Source: Salvia splendens
Lineage: Eukaryota > Streptophyta > Magnoliopsida > Lamiales > Lamiaceae
Direction of reading: 5' to 3'
Length of the DNA: 64,000 bases
Assembly: GCF_004379255.2 (NCBI RefSeq)
Contig: NC_056044.1
Coordinates: forward strand, 5,558,001 to 5,622,000
Below are positions 23,671-37,086 of the stretch, piece by piece. Every line of letters begins with the position of its first letter. Position 1 is the stretch's first letter. The notes beneath the pieces are model-generated. The model was not told the origin of the DNA and ran no database searches. It saw nothing but the letters and a program-made list of their open reading frames with translations. Made by a program: the position numbers and the translations under genes.

Positions 23671-25211
23671 AATGTGCACTTACTAAAAAAGAGACTGACA
23701 ATTGTGCTTGTCTACAATCTACACTGCCTTAATTGTGTGATGAATTTAGTCTGGTACTAGTGAAGTCGCAGTCTCATGTATGTACAAATGTTTTTCTCTT
23801 TCTTTATTTGTGGAGTGGCTTGTGAATTTATACATTTGATCCTTCTTACGATTGGCTAAAGAATTGTTTCTGTAAAATCATTGACAACCTAAGTAAATAC
23901 TAGATGAATAGAAAAACTTCATAGTACTATTTTCATGTAGAAGTGTAGAACCATCATAAAGAGCACATGGCCCCAAGCCATAATGGCTCTATTACTTGTC
24001 CATCTAAACATGGTCAAAAAATTACTCCCTCTTTCTCACAATAATTATCACTCGTAATGTGGGCACGAATTTTAAGAAATGTAAAGAAAAGTTGGCTGTG
24101 AAAGTTAGTGGAATGTGAGACCTACTTTTTTATATTGGTTTTATAATAAAATGTGAGTGAAGTGAGTTAGTGGAATGTGTGATCTACTTTTTTATATGGT
24201 AAAAATAAAGTGTGGCAATTATTACAGGACGAACCGAAATGGAAAAGAGTGACAATTATTGTGGGATGCTTTTAAAACATTTTTCAATATGTAGACTATT
24301 CAATAGAGGTTTTGAAATATAGTATCTTAACTCTTAAGTAGTACTTCTAGTTAGTCTCGAAAATTTTCCAAAACTGTCTGCAAAAAAAAGAGATCAATAT
24401 TACTACTTCAAAACAAATTTCATTTAATCAATGTGAATATTTAGAAGTCAAAAACATTTTTAATTTAATAAATGTGAATATTTAGAAGTCAAAATTAGAT
24501 TACTAAATCAAACAAAATTTAATCAATACCGGTCGGTGGTCACTGATCCGCCAAACAAACGTCGACATGTAGATTTTTTATTCACACTTAATTTACATCT
24601 TAATTACACTAAAAATATTGTAGGCAGCTAAATATATACTCCGTAGTAATTGTTTACTACTACTACTACTATTTGTTATACAATTGGTAATTGTCCTTCA
24701 ATATTCGAGATGTCTACATGGCTTAAAAGCATCTGGTATATAAAGAAATAGTATTACTAACTTAGTTAGATGTGTATGTCACTTCAATTAGCTATGATAA
24801 CATTTATTTACTACTCTAAGTCTACTTAGCTAGCCACAGCGACTTTAATAATTAGTACAATCATATGAAAAATCAAAACAATAAAAAACTTAAACCATAT
24901 AAAAATTGTGAGCCTCAGAATATTATTCTGGTCACAATTCAACAAATCAGCAATTTTTGTGTCTTCTTTTCCGTTGAGAATTTGGACACCCTTTTCTCCA
25001 AAGTGCATCAACCGCTTCCGTGGAAGACTTGTCTCGCTTAATTTGTTGAATATTCAAGTCAGCAAGAAGCAATTCCAATCCGAATCCTCTATATATATCC
25101 AGGTCAATCAAATTGAATCTCTTCTTATACTCTTATTCTATAGTTATAACATCGAAATTCAAATTCAAAAAAAAAACACAGAGTGTTTGTTGTTGTTGAG
25201 TTTTGCAACAG
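23671..25211. other. Intergenic DNA between the reductase and RBCX2 genes
   Basis: No gene is seen. It includes the reductase 3' UTR, a MITE at 24025-24270, a near-duplicate phrase AATGTGAATATTTAGAAGTC (about 24430 and 24471), and the RBCX2 promoter and leader. An open frame at 24908-25387 crosses the RBCX2 start region and is not believed. Confidence 0.5.
24025..24270. mobile_element. Stowaway-like MITE of about 245 bp
   Basis: The left end CTCCCTCTTTCTCACAATAA is mirrored at the right by the complement of GCATCCCACAATAATTG, both continuing into a -TCACTC- segment. TA precedes the left end. Internal direct repeats read GTTAGTGGAATGTG-GA-CCTAC and GTTAGTGGAATGTGTGATCTAC. There is no coding capacity. 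Confidence 0.65.
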
Positions 25212-26134
25212 ATGGCGGGAGCAGTGTGTGTAGTTGGCGGCGGTTCATCGTCGTTGGTGGAGTGTGCTTCCTGCAATTTGCTGAGGCAATCCTCAATTGG
25301 GAGAAAGCATATACCGCCTCGTTTGGATTTGAGCGCTTCATTTCTCGATTCTTCTCCAAACAGAGCTTTCTTTTCCCCTCCAACTAATTTGAAGAAGAAA
25401 CACAGGAAAAAGTTAACTGTTGTTGGAGTCGGTGGATTAGGTGGCCAGTATGAAGAAAGCTATGAGGATGTTAAAAGAGTATGTTTCAAGATTTCAGTTT
25501 GTACATGTTTTGATTGACCAAATTGCGAGTTTGATTGCAGCAAATTGTGGACTACTTCACTTACAAAGCAGTGAGGACTGTGTTGAACCAGCTTTATGAG
25601 ATGAACCCTCCCCAATATCGTTGGTTTTATAAGTAAGAGTAGTTATACATATAATTTTTGGAAATGAAAAAGGAAATTATAGAGTTTGCAATGTGTTTGT
25701 ATGGCAGTTATGTTGCATCGAATGAGCGTGGCTACGGAAAGACCTTCATTCGCGAACTTGTCAAGGTAGGGGAGGGTTGTTCATAGAGAGCAATAGCATG
25801 AACAATTAATGTAGCCTAGTGCTTTACTGAAGCATGGGTGGTTTTTTGGACACAGGATAAGCTGGAGCTGGCTGAGAGAGTGATGGTGACTCGGCTTCAC
25901 CTCTATGGGAGATGGATTAAGGTTAGTTGAGCAATTGCAAGCATGATTGTGTGATCAATTTTTATAAGATGAAGTGAAGTGAAGTGATGATTGGTGTGGT
26001 GAATGTAGAAATGTGATCATGTGGAGATGTATGAGAGGATCTCGGATCAGAATCTGGAGTTGATGCGCGAACGTCTCATAGAGACTGTTATCTGGCCCTC
26101 CGACGACACTAACACCAACACCAACACCGGATGA
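25212..26134 (+). CDS. RBCX2: Chaperonin-like RbcX protein 2, chloroplastic
   Basis: Five exons give 202 residues: 25212-25478, 25541-25632, 25708-25765, 25856-25921 and 26009-26134. The first 75 or so residues are Ser/Leu/Lys-rich and non-acidic, as in a chloroplast transit peptide. The RbcX domain follows (about 83-195): QIVDYFTYKAVRTVLNQLYE, NPPQYRWFYNYV, ELAERVMVTRLHLYGRWI and LMRERLIETVIWPSDDTN. RbcX dimers bind the C-terminal tail of newly folded Rubisco large subunits and help assemble the L8 core in the stroma. The strongly basic helix and YFTY motif match the RbcX-II form. The C terminus ends in an Asn-Thr run from an (AACACC)n microsatellite. The gene is convergent with the MATE gene, with 435 bp between the stop codons. 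Confidence 0.95.
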
Positions 26135-26569
26135 GGAGATCACCATCACCCCCACCACCCCTCTACTCATTTCTTTTTTCTTCTTTTTTTGTTATTACCA
26201 GATTAGCTCAACTCTCTTGTCTGTTAATTTGTTCATGGTAACAACTTTTATAGTAGTAATAGTCTATACAAAATAATCAAATTGACAAGGTGTTTTCAGA
26301 TGAATGAATACAAACTATTTCCTACTAGTTCACACCCTGGCTGGCTGGGATAACAAACTATTTGAATTGGAGATCTATTTTTTCTCAATAGTAGTTAAGA
26401 CACATTTAAAATAGTTTGTTAGTATATTGGCTTGAGAAGCCATCATTGATGGTCTCAAGCCCCCCTAAACATAACCTATATATATACAATAACACATTTT
26501 CAAATCTTAGTTCCTAATACATGAAGAAGTCATCCATTTGATTTTCCACATCTCTAAAACAAAAGAGAA
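26135..26569. other. Convergent 3' region of RBCX2 and the MATE gene
   Basis: This short gene-free interval contains both 3' UTRs. AT-rich stretches could hold polyadenylation signals on either strand, and no transposon was recognised. Confidence 0.5.
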
Positions 26570-29231
26570 TCAACTCCTAAGAAATTCCCATGGCCCTGTT
26601 GCTGTCCCTATTCTGCATCAGACACAAAAGATGCACAATATTTCAAGAATGTTATTGTCCAAATAGCTCAAAGTTGACAAATTCATCAAACCATGTGCAG
26701 GAGATCTTATGTTATGTCGGAAAACACACCTCCAAAATCCAGCTAATGCTCTTAAACTCATGTAGACAGTAAGGGCAACCCATATTCCTATAAATCCACA
26801 GGTGGATGAAAGAACCAACAATGCGATGATGCTAAAAATAGCCACTATAACCTGCAGGCATAACCATTATGCACGAGTTTGAGACCGGCTCGTTGGATTA
26901 TTCATCGTTGTATCTCTCACAAAGCGATAGAAACTTACCATTGAGTAAGCTGAATATGCAAAATCAGATGCTCCAAAGTTGACACCATCAAAAACAAAGG
27001 CCAGTGAGTTGATCGGCTGAGTCGCTGCCACAAACTGCAATGGCCAAGAATTTCGTGAATCTTAAAGTGGAAAAAGCTGGATTAGACAAACTTGTTGAGT
27101 TGGTTAAACTACCGGGATGCCAACACCAATAAAGCGGATAACATCAGCGTCTTTGGTGAAGGTCCGTGCTCCAAAATGCAATCCAAATCCGAGCATGACA
27201 GCTAAGCAGAATCCCAGAGCTAAACTCAACTGCAGCGAAATGCTCGGTCGTATCAGACAGGTTTACATCAAGAAAATAAGTCATCATAACCTTTTCTTGT
27301 CATTTGAAGTCACCTGCAGCACCCGGGATGCTGTGGCAGCTGCCCTACCGTAGTCTTTTCTTGCAAAAGCACTTGCAAGTATGGCCTAAAGAGAGAAACC
27401 ATTCTTAATTAATTCATACAAAATGATACGTTTTCCTTCACGAAGAACAATGAAAGGGGTAAAGAGTGATGTGGATCACCTGTCCAGCAACTGCCAAACC
27501 ATCAGCCAAAAGAGAACTAGCTAGCCAAACTTGCAAGCAAACCTGAAATGCAGCCATTTCTGTCGATCCCAGCCTGGCCGCCATTGATGCAGATAGCGTC
27601 ACACAGAATGTTACGGCTATGACCCTTATAAGCAATTGGAATCCTACATTTCAAATTGGAAGTTATCATTTGCGGTTATAAGGTAATTAGTTTAGAAAGG
27701 TTTCTTCACTTGTCATGAGATTCTCACCATTTTTCATAAAACGACCTAATTGAAGATATTCACGACTAGGAGATAAGAGCTCCACTTCCCTTTGCAATCT
27801 CCAGAAGAGTATTAGAGCAATCAAATACCTAAAAACAGCAGCTGCTTTTGTGACATGACTCGCATACGTAACATTTTCATCTATATGTGTGATGATGTTC
27901 GACTTACTGAGAGATAACATGTGCAGTGGCAGCACCCCTGACACCCATCTTCAGAACAAATATAAATATCGGGTCCAAAATGATGTTTACTAAATCTCCG
28001 GACACTAAATGAGGAACGAGAGTAGTGAGGAACATAAGGCATCTTCTTGGTCTTGCCTTGATAATTTATATATGCTTGAGAGATGCTGGTTTGAATGTAT
28101 ACCTGTTGCATAAAGCGGAGTTTTTGTGTCTTTGAGACCACGAAACACTCCTTGCATAGCTAAGGACAAGAGAACTGCAGGAGCACCGAGTGATCTGAGC
28201 TTCAAGTACTGTTCAGCAGGTTTCGACATCTCTGAGCCCTACGAGATCAAGAGTCCATGACATCATAATACTAAGATATGCATACAACTATACAAGTAAA
28301 GAGGGAAAACAATTACTACATATTTTACTCCCATGAAACTTAGTAATGGTCTGGCTGCAGTGATGAGAAACACAGCTTGGAGTAGGCCAAGAATGCCGCC
28401 GATGATTAATGCTGAAGGGGCCGAAGCAATCTGCTTCTTCCCATGTTCAGCCTCACCAATCTCAAAACTCTTTGCAGTGTCCAAGCGATGCATTTTCTCA
28501 TCCAAGCCTAGCACAGATTAAAGGCAGATGAGATTTAACAAAATTCGAAACCATATTGGATTAATATTGAGTGATAAGTATTAGCATTACCCTTTTGTGG
28601 TATCAACATTTTATCCTCACTGTCTTGGCTAGATACGTCATCCTCTTTGAAATCTAGGCGTGCCCCTTTCACTGAATCTTCCTCGGCAACAAAAGAAGTT
28701 GTCACACTGACGAGTGGGAATATCGCAATTCTTGATATCTGATTGAATAAAGCAATGGAGACTCCCACTGCAGCAAGCTCAACAGGACCTGTTTAGATCA
28801 AACACTCACTATATAAATAGTTGTTCATTTCAGATATATTGCTCAAAACTTGTAGTAGTATAACTAAATGAAAAGGTGAAGATGATACCAATTTGGCCGA
28901 TAAATGCAGTATCAATGAGAGATGCTATAGGATCAGCTGTCAAAGCCATTGCTGCAGGAAGAGCAATGGTAGCTATCTCTACACCTAGCTCATCAAGTTT
29001 AAGGGCTGACCTGCTCACAAACGTCGGATTTATCAATCAAAACTCTAGTTTTGTTCTTGAAAATGAATGCATGGAAATTATACTGAGCATCTTTATAAGT
29101 ACACAACATAACAACAGAAATCGATTTCAAACGTCTGAAATTACTCCACTTAGTTAAGATTGAAGAGAATTCCATCCATACCTGACATCCTTGAATAATA
29201 TGCAGCTTGGATTCAAATCTTTGTCCGCCAT
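26570..29231 (-). CDS. DTX42: MATE efflux transporter, citrate-exporter clade (DTX42/FRD3-like)
   Basis: Thirteen exons give 498 residues: 29231-29182, 29010-28889, 28788-28591, 28507-28320, 28238-28103, 27995-27908, 27828-27728, 27643-27480, 27385-27314, 27229-27113, 27034-26939, 26851-26730 and 26612-26570. The N-terminal LPAAMALTADPIASLIDTAF and PVELAAVGVSIALFNQIS are hallmarks of the plant MATE group that exports citrate (aluminium tolerance, or xylem iron loading). A long polar loop follows TM3 (about residues 85-140). About 12 membrane segments are predicted, and the C terminus RIGTATGPWEFLRS matches this clade. MATE proteins exchange H+ or Na+ for an organic substrate across the plasma membrane. 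Citrate specificity is inferred from clade membership. The N terminus (26 residues before the core) is short for the clade. Confidence 0.92.
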
Positions 29232-31743
29232 AACCGTAATGAGTATAGTAATTCTATTATCTCAAGCCATCCCCTTTTCGCAGACAGCAGATGATTGCAA
29301 AAACAGAAACACGCAACTAAGAATGATCGCAAAATAGTTTGTTGAATAAGTTTGAGGACAAAAAGGATGGCAATTCAGAAACGGCACGCCTCAAAAACTA
29401 AGCAAGCATGGTAATGGTGTGCAAGTGTTTGGGTGGAAAACTTTGAGACTATATACTTAAATTGTGGGCAAGGCAAGGCAAGTAAATGCAATTAAATTGT
29501 GAAACAGAAAAAGAGAAGCTGGAATCTGGAGCCCCAATAGCGTGGGGCCCAAATAATGCAGAACAGAAACCACACATGAAGTTTCAAAGTTGATGTTACA
29601 TTTGGACTACTTACTAAGTTTGGATAATAAAGCACTTAGCTGTCAAGATTTGGATTCCTGCATTTGTGGAAGTGCACTGCATTATATTTCCATCACAACT
29701 ATTTTAATTTAGTTTTATGTATTTTTGTGTTAAACGTTAAGCATGTAAAAATTAGGTTTATTTGTTCCTTACCATTAATTATCTGTTTAAAATAAAACAC
29801 AATGTTATAGACGTTTGATATTGTTTCGCACGAATTTGTTTTTAGGTCAGTCCCAAAAGACCTCAAACTAATTAGGGGTTGGACATGATTATATATACTT
29901 TCCAACTTTCCTCCCGACGTGGGATGAGTTTGTACATAACACATAAAAAATATGAAAAGTCGCGATCATGGAATAAACAAGACCATGTCTTTATTAGAAT
30001 CTATACTATTCTCATCTGATTATTTAAATACAAAAAAGAAAGTAAAACGCATGGATAGTTGGAGATTAGAGTTTGCTGGGTCTAACACAACACTTGCAAC
30101 GTGGCTGCGTAATATGCATTAAATGCGAATAATTAGACAACACATTATAAATTTTTGTTTGTATGAAATGTGGCTTCCTCACTATTAGAAACGTTAAATC
30201 CACCTAATTCTTTTGGAATCAACTTTACTCTTATCCCATCATATCGTCAAACTATTTAGTTATGGAGTGGCCAAATACTAAGTTTAAAACTTAAAACTGA
30301 TACCAATTTTGTATGAATATATAATTTACAAACATTCACCAAAAGTGTTCGATAACATAGATTTTTTTTAATGTGTAGTATTTAATATATTTGCAAAATT
30401 TTTGTGACGTGAGTATTAATTATTGCTAAGTTCTTGTATATGTGTGTGTTGCTAAATTCTTATTTGTTCTATCATATTCTATACACATGGAAGCAATGTG
30501 ATGGTTGAACGTCACACTACTTTCCAAACTTGCTAAATAGGGAGTAGTGTTCTACTTTTAATAATCTCAATTATTAAAAAGTTAAATGGACCATTGAATA
30601 GTATGTATAGTCTCGGCACAACTGGAACCATAGAAATGAATAAAATTCTTCTTTCTGCTAAAAATGAAGTCCCAATTGTTCACGTTTCCAGGTATGGACT
30701 ATCACTTTTATAGAGTATTTATTCATCAAATTTTTATTTCTACATTTTTGCAATAATTATATTTTATTTTGATTATTTTGTAATTAATTATTTTACATTT
30801 ATTAACTAAAATATAAAAAACAATACTATGATTAGCTGATAGCGTTGTTAACGCAAACCATAAAAAAATAGATATCTTTGTGTTCGGAAAAAGGGCACTA
30901 ATATTTTTTATGGACAAATAAATAGAAATCTACACTTTCATCCCACTTAGTATAGTACTATTGAAAAGATTGAGCGATTAGATTTGTTGGTGTCTCTTTA
31001 TAGCTTATTAGAAAAGGCTAAATTCCAAAAAATGCTTTAATAAATGGGGTCACTTTATAGCTACGTACGAAAATTGCATTTTCTTAAATAGCAAAAAAGT
31101 GACATAGTCTATAGGGACAGAAATTTGAGTCATGGAGGTAGCAAAAAAAGCATAGTCTATAGGGAGAGAAATTTTATTAAATAGTATAGTACTATTGAAA
31201 AGATAGAGCGATTAGATTTGTTGGTGTTTGCGGCTGAAGACAATCCAAGCAAAATATTGTTACAGATTTAAAAATGACAGAAATTACAAATTTAAATTAA
31301 CACCACAATGATTTAATTCAATCAGGATTAACCAATATCATCGATTAAAATTTATTGATCCCAAAATTATTTTTTTATTAATGTCAATTACAGTGTATTG
31401 TATTAGGGCGGATACAAATTTTTTTGGCATCAGTTGATCACATTTCATGTTGATTAATAGATTCACATAAGTTGATTAGTCTCGTAAGAAAAGAAAAGTG
31501 AAGCCACCAATGATTTATATATTCGTATAAATAAATTGGTTACTATTTTCACAAGAGCTGAACTGAAAAATAAAAATACAGTAAAGTTGGGAAAAGAAGG
31601 AAAAATAGCATTATCCTTCTTTCAAGATAAATAAATAAATAAACAAATAAATAAAACCATAAAAAAAAAACCACATAATAGCATTATCCTTAATAAGATC
31701 TACCCGAATCGTATGCATAGCCATCATTTTTGTATACCAATGC
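29232..31743. other. 2.5-kb gene-free interval with local duplications
   Basis: It holds the MATE promoter and, at the right, the LPAT2 3' UTR. The phrase ACTATTGAAAAGAT-GAGCGATTAGATTTGTTGGTGT occurs near 30957 and again near 31191, about 234 bp apart. CATAGTCTATAGGGA-AGAAATTT also occurs twice (near 31096 and 31152). An (AAAT)n-rich run lies at 31628-31655. No coding exons or complete transposon were recognised. Confidence 0.5.
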
Positions 31744-34700
31744 TCAAGTTTGAAGGAGCACCTGATTCAACGGGTCTGGTTGGTGCTCCTTTGGAGGAGT
31801 CGAACGCTCCGACTGACTAAACATAATGAGTATGTGCATAAGGATAACAGTGACACCCAAGAACGACAAGCAAAAGGCCACTTCTCCCCACGAGAATGGA
31901 AAACGTTCCAACAAGCTCACAACGACAGCAAGTAGGAAACACGACCAGCATATCACGACCTATCCATCAAGCGCGAGACATGTTTAAAATAGATCACGAG
32001 TTTGTGCAGTGGAGCAACTTACTGTATGGTTGTATTTACCATTAAAGATTTCTTTGTTCTGCGAAGCTCATGCGGCAGTCCAGGTCCAAATGAGTTCGTT
32101 TCGAGATGTTGCTCCAATAAAGCATCCTGGTTAAAAGGACAAAGCTCTTATTGTTAAGGTGATTCCATGTACTTATGAAGTAGAACTGTGTGGTATACAT
32201 GGAATAAGTGGTTTCGTATCACATATATCTCGAATGAAAAGACAAATTGCCCAAAAGGTGGGGATAAACACTCCACCCTATAAAGAAAACATCACTAGCA
32301 ATGACAAACAAGACAAACTAATTTACCAATGATAGATTAATAGTAATGCGGTGGAAATACCATTGTCAATTTTGGAAAACAAGGATTTTATTAGTTTATT
32401 ATTTCACCAGTTCACACATTCATTTAAGTGCACCACTTCAGTGACTTCCTATTCAAGATGTTGTTTTTGCACAGAGTGACATTTTTTAAGTGACCAATTT
32501 TCAGGAAAGCATTACCTTTGCAACGAATACGTCTTTGCACCACTGTGCAATCCCACTACTAGTTTCAGGTAATTCCTGCATTAGATGTCGCTCAATATGC
32601 ACATGTACCTACAGTAGGAGATTGGGAAGTTCATCAACATACTTGTTGAAACCAGTTAAGTAACATATGTATACCTAAATTATAAATTTAGTATAAAAAG
32701 GCCTGTACTTGGCTCATCAGTATTCTGTTCTATCAAAAAATGTCATGGAAGAAATTGAAGATGAGATATAGATAAGCATTCAAAATTCAGTACTTCACCG
32801 CAGCAGTTCTGCAATTGTACTATTAATAAAGTTTACAAACTCTCATGGCATACCGTAGAAGAACGCCCCCTGAAGATTCTCAAAAGGGTAGGACAAGGTT
32901 CATCTTTTGGGATAGCAACTGTAATATTATAAATTGCAGGAACATGAGATCGCAGATGAGTTACTGCTGCAACAAAACCCTGGACAGAAAATAAAAATAC
33001 TAATTACTAGAAGGTGAAGAAGTTATATTTCACTAATTCAAAGACAACTAGCATGATATCACCTAGCATTAGGCCCCTCAAACCAATTTAACTTCCAGAA
33101 AAAACTTTCAGTATGTCAGAGTTTTGGTAAAATAATATACTGGATAGAATTAATTAGTGGTCTAAGAAAAGTAAATCATCAATGAGATGAACGAGACAAT
33201 GATCTCAGCTGGACAGGTTTCATACTTGTCCGAATTCAATCCGTAGAACTAACCTTGGTACGAGGAATCAGGACATTCCTTGGAACAGGCAGCCCAACTG
33301 AAGCAGCATATTGTTGGGCTGCAAAAAGTTTTGCCTGGGTAAAACGTGTTCCTTCAACAAAAAGAGCCAACCAAAAAGGTAAAGGGAAATCATTTAGCCC
33401 CTCAAATCCAGACTGCAATTAGACATCAAGAAAACTACATTAATGGACTGATAAAGTTTTACAACTCAAATGACTGAGAAAGTGTATACACTAAGCTGCT
33501 CACCTTTAGGGTGTTTTCGTCTTTGGCCCAACTTCTCTGCAGAAAAATATAACCAGAAAACCACATTGCCCAGCCTATGACCTGTGTGAATAATAGCATG
33601 GGTTATAATAGTTAGTGCCTACAAATTGAGCTGGTTTGCATAAATCAGAGAAAGCAAGAAGTAGAAATAATATTTTGAACAGAAATGTTATAAAATGGCA
33701 TAGAATACCAACAACCTATGACCTATATGTGTAATAATGACACTGGTTATAATTGTTTGTGCCTATAAAATGAGCTTATTTGCAGAAAACAAGCAAATCA
33801 ACTTAAGTTTGAAGAGGACATCATATTTCATTGCAAACTTCATAGTATAAAATGTTATTGCTTCACGTGGACTACCAATTTGGGGTATGGTTTGCACTAT
33901 GAATAATTGAAAAAACAAAACCTTGAAGTTCCATTCCCTATATAGTTACCAATGTATTTAGAAAACTCACAGGGAGGCATAATATCTCTTTCTTTATAAT
34001 GGCTAAGCAGCTACCAAGGCAACCTGCGTGCTAGCAAAAGTGAGATAACTGTTTAGTCAATGAGAAGATCCCGTCAAGTACATATGAAAGAAGATCATAA
34101 AGACAACATCATAAAAAAATATTCATCAAGTCGAGAATATATGACCAATATAAATTAGTAGCTAACCTGTGCTAATACCCATCCGACAAGCCAATCAATA
34201 TCACTTCTATGGTTACAAATGAGAAGTGCTCGCTCCTTTCCTAAAATAATATCCCAAATCTTAAATTTCAAACCTCTGATAGGAAAGCTCAACATTTTGG
34301 GAAAACACTTGCTTGGGCACACGCATTGAGCAATTGAAAATTCCTTACCCATGAGTTCAATGATTTCTTTATCTGCAAATAGCTGAACCTGTCAGAACAA
34401 TTAATCACCCGTGTAAGTAAACAATACGGCAGGAGGGCAGCCATAACACATCATTCCTTACATTATTGATGAATTGTGCATAATCTTATAAATTGTTCTC
34501 GCACTTTTTTGGTTTGTGTTAGTGTTTCCATACTTTCCAATCTCAATCAGGAAGAGAAAAATTCAGTCATATATATATCATATGTAATATGATAATTATA
34601 CTTCCAGTATACCTTATTATTCGCCCACCAGTCGAAAAGCCAGATGAGTTCCAGTGATAGTAGTTCCATGATTCCCTTATTGATCCTTCTGAAAGCATTT

Positions 34701-35884
34701 CTTGAGAATGGACGAATAAGGATATAAAAAAAAGCCTGAAAGTTAAGGGGAAGTATCAGTATTAGACAGGTTACAACCATCTAAGTAAACAAACAAACAA
34801 TTAAATGCATGCATTAAAGTACTCTGCTACCACATTATAATGTATACTTTCTTGGACATAGACTGGAAATGAATCAAAGTCTTGATCAAAGATAGCCTCT
34901 TAAACCATGAAGGTGGCACTTCATTTAACTCTTGAACTTAAAGCCAAAAGAAAATTGCATGCATAGAAATATTTGTTATAGTTGATGGAACTACAGGATC
35001 AGTCATTTGCTATGAGGATCCCAGTAATTACGTATCTTGCCTTTGGATAACCTAATGACACCTTTTAAAAAGCTCAAGCACAATACTACAAAACCAGATA
35101 AAGCTTAACAAATTCCTGGGTTGTTAGTGTGGTGGTGGCATGTGGAATTCAAGTTCAAGCTATATGAGTTAATGCGCTAATCATGTGCTCCACGTGTTTA
35201 CCTAATAAAGAGCATCTGATCCTGAAAGCATTAGTTACCAGATCTATGGCAGTATATCAAAGGGCAAAGAAAGGTTCAAATTCAAGGTTCTGGAAAGAAA
35301 TTTAAGCAAGCTGCCAAATCCTTTACAAAAGCTAAAAGATGCCTTTTCATTGTTTTCAACTTACCCACCATTTTCCCAAGTTATTGTTTTACTTCACTTT
35401 CAATTACAAGTGCATCTCAGCAAGCTACGCTCTCGTTAGTGTTTCCCTTTTTCCTTTTAAGTAAGCCAGTAATGTCTTACTCCATAAGTAGGCACAACAT
35501 TCTATATACAGAACCCATGTTTGAGGATTAGAACACATCTGTATTGAGAATAATAAATTTTGTACTTAAATGTTCCCAATAATTAATGTTCTCATGGAGA
35601 CAATAAACAAAATCAAATCTTCAACTCTGCTACTTAAATGCCACATTCAAATGTGCCCTGTCATTCTAATGCCATTCAATACTATCTTAAAATTCAACAA
35701 GTTTGTTCAATTTCATTCATCTAGTTATTAATTCAGCATTCATAAAAAAGCTTGCTAGATCCAGAAACAACAGCGCAAGTATAAACAAATAGAGCGATGG
35801 GTATACCTGAAGCAGGTTCACAATGAGGCCGGAGAGAATGAAGAGGAGACCTAAAGGGAGGATCACTACCGCGGCGATCGCCAT
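31744..35884 (-). CDS. LPAT2: 1-acyl-sn-glycerol-3-phosphate acyltransferase 2 (LPAT2-like)
   Basis: Eleven exons give 377 residues: 35884-35807, 34735-34613, 34388-34349, 34240-34167, 34030-33971, 33581-33504, 33412-33254, 32979-32854, 32608-32516, 32126-32040 and 31959-31744. The enzyme transfers an acyl group to lysophosphatidic acid to make phosphatidic acid in the ER. An N-terminal membrane segment ([17 protein letters not shown]) precedes the acyltransferase core with NHRSDID (H91-X4-D96) and FVEGTR (residues 170-174). Two C-terminal membrane segments follow ([27 protein letters not shown]), then a polar tail [12 protein letters not shown]. Length and layout match plant LPAT2/LPAT3 rather than the plastid LPAT1. 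Intron 1 exceeds 1 kb. Intron 3 is only 108 nt and carries no in-frame stop. Confidence 0.95.
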
Positions 35885-36882
35885 TTAAACAGCTTACATG
35901 CAAACAAAATTAAGAGCTAAATTTATGCTAGCAATTCAAGAATGTTGAGAATGGAATATCCCAATGTGTGTGTGTTTTCAAAACCGTTTCTTGAGATGAG
36001 AATTGGGGGGAATCTATGTTTGTGTGTGTCGAAAACGGATCGAGATGAATGAATGTTTGTGCGAGAATATAGGAGCAAACACCATTGGTTTACTTCTTTT
36101 CTATATCTACTTCTACCAATTTTTTGCCTTTAATTATTAATATTTATATTGAGATAAATCAATTACCGACCAATTCCAAGATTCATGGAATCAAATTGAT
36201 CTATTGATTTTTTACAACAAATAACATAATAGTCAAATTATTTGCAAGATTATGGGATGGTAAATTGAATTGCTTGTGAACTAAATTAGATTTGTTTTTT
36301 CAAATTTTAAAATCAACGCTAAATATCATAAAAGTTAAACTTAATTTAGAAAATAATACTATAAATTACTGATTAAATTCTTTCAAGTCAGAGACATTAT
36401 GTCTCTACAGTCTATATCACTGTCTTGTAAAGTGTACTATATCATATCTTTATAACACTAAATCACTTGAAAGTATGCAAATTCATCCCCAAACAAATTT
36501 CACAAAACATGAAAAGCATAAGTAAGCAAATGTGTAAGAATAAAATTAAAAACTGATAGTGTAAGCTCGACTTTTCATCAATTTTTTAAAGGTTTAACCT
36601 CAAATTATGGCATTTTTTGGATACAGCAAGTAGAAAGCTAATTACTAGTAGTAGTGGCATACTTTTATGGATGAATTTTAAATATACCTTAACATGGCTG
36701 GTGATTCAATCCATTCCAGTCCAATTACCATTTTATAAATATAATTAATTTTCATTATTATGCACTTAGATTAATCATATCTGATTTTAGTGTTAATAGT
36801 TTAAATAATTTATTGGGCTAGCCCAAAACTCAAATATTTAGGATCAAAATTGAAAATTTCTAATCTAATAAATTTACCGTCT
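35885..36882. other. LPAT2 promoter and AT-rich intergenic DNA
   Basis: The first 200 bp would hold the LPAT2 leader and promoter; a GTGTGTGT-rich phrase is near 35965. The remainder is AT-rich without recognisable genes. Confidence 0.45.
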
Positions 36883-37086
36883 GATTAACTCAGGGGCGGA
36901 GCCAAGAATTTGTATGAACGGAGGCAAATTTATATATGAAGAAAATTTACAAACTTGAGGAGGGGCATTTACTGAAAAATTAAAAGAAATAAATTATATG
37001 AATGACAATACTTATATATGGGAGAAAATATGAGGTGGGGCAAATGCCCCTCCAAATGCATGAATAGATCCGCCCGTGGATCAACT
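36883..37086. mobile_element. hAT-type MITE, 188 bp
   Basis: The ends CAGGGGCGGAGCC (36891) and GATCCGCCCGTG (ending 37078) are imperfect inverted repeats. The flanks GATTAACT (36883-36890) and GATCAACT (37079-37086) form an 8-bp duplication with one mismatch. An internal GGGGCAAATGCCCC palindrome is present. There is no coding sequence. Confidence 0.75.

Noticed and set aside
24908..25387. Open frame of 159 residues before and across the RBCX2 start
   Set aside because: It overlaps the RBCX2 first exon in another frame and has no recognisable domain. The RBCX2 frame continues into conserved exons.
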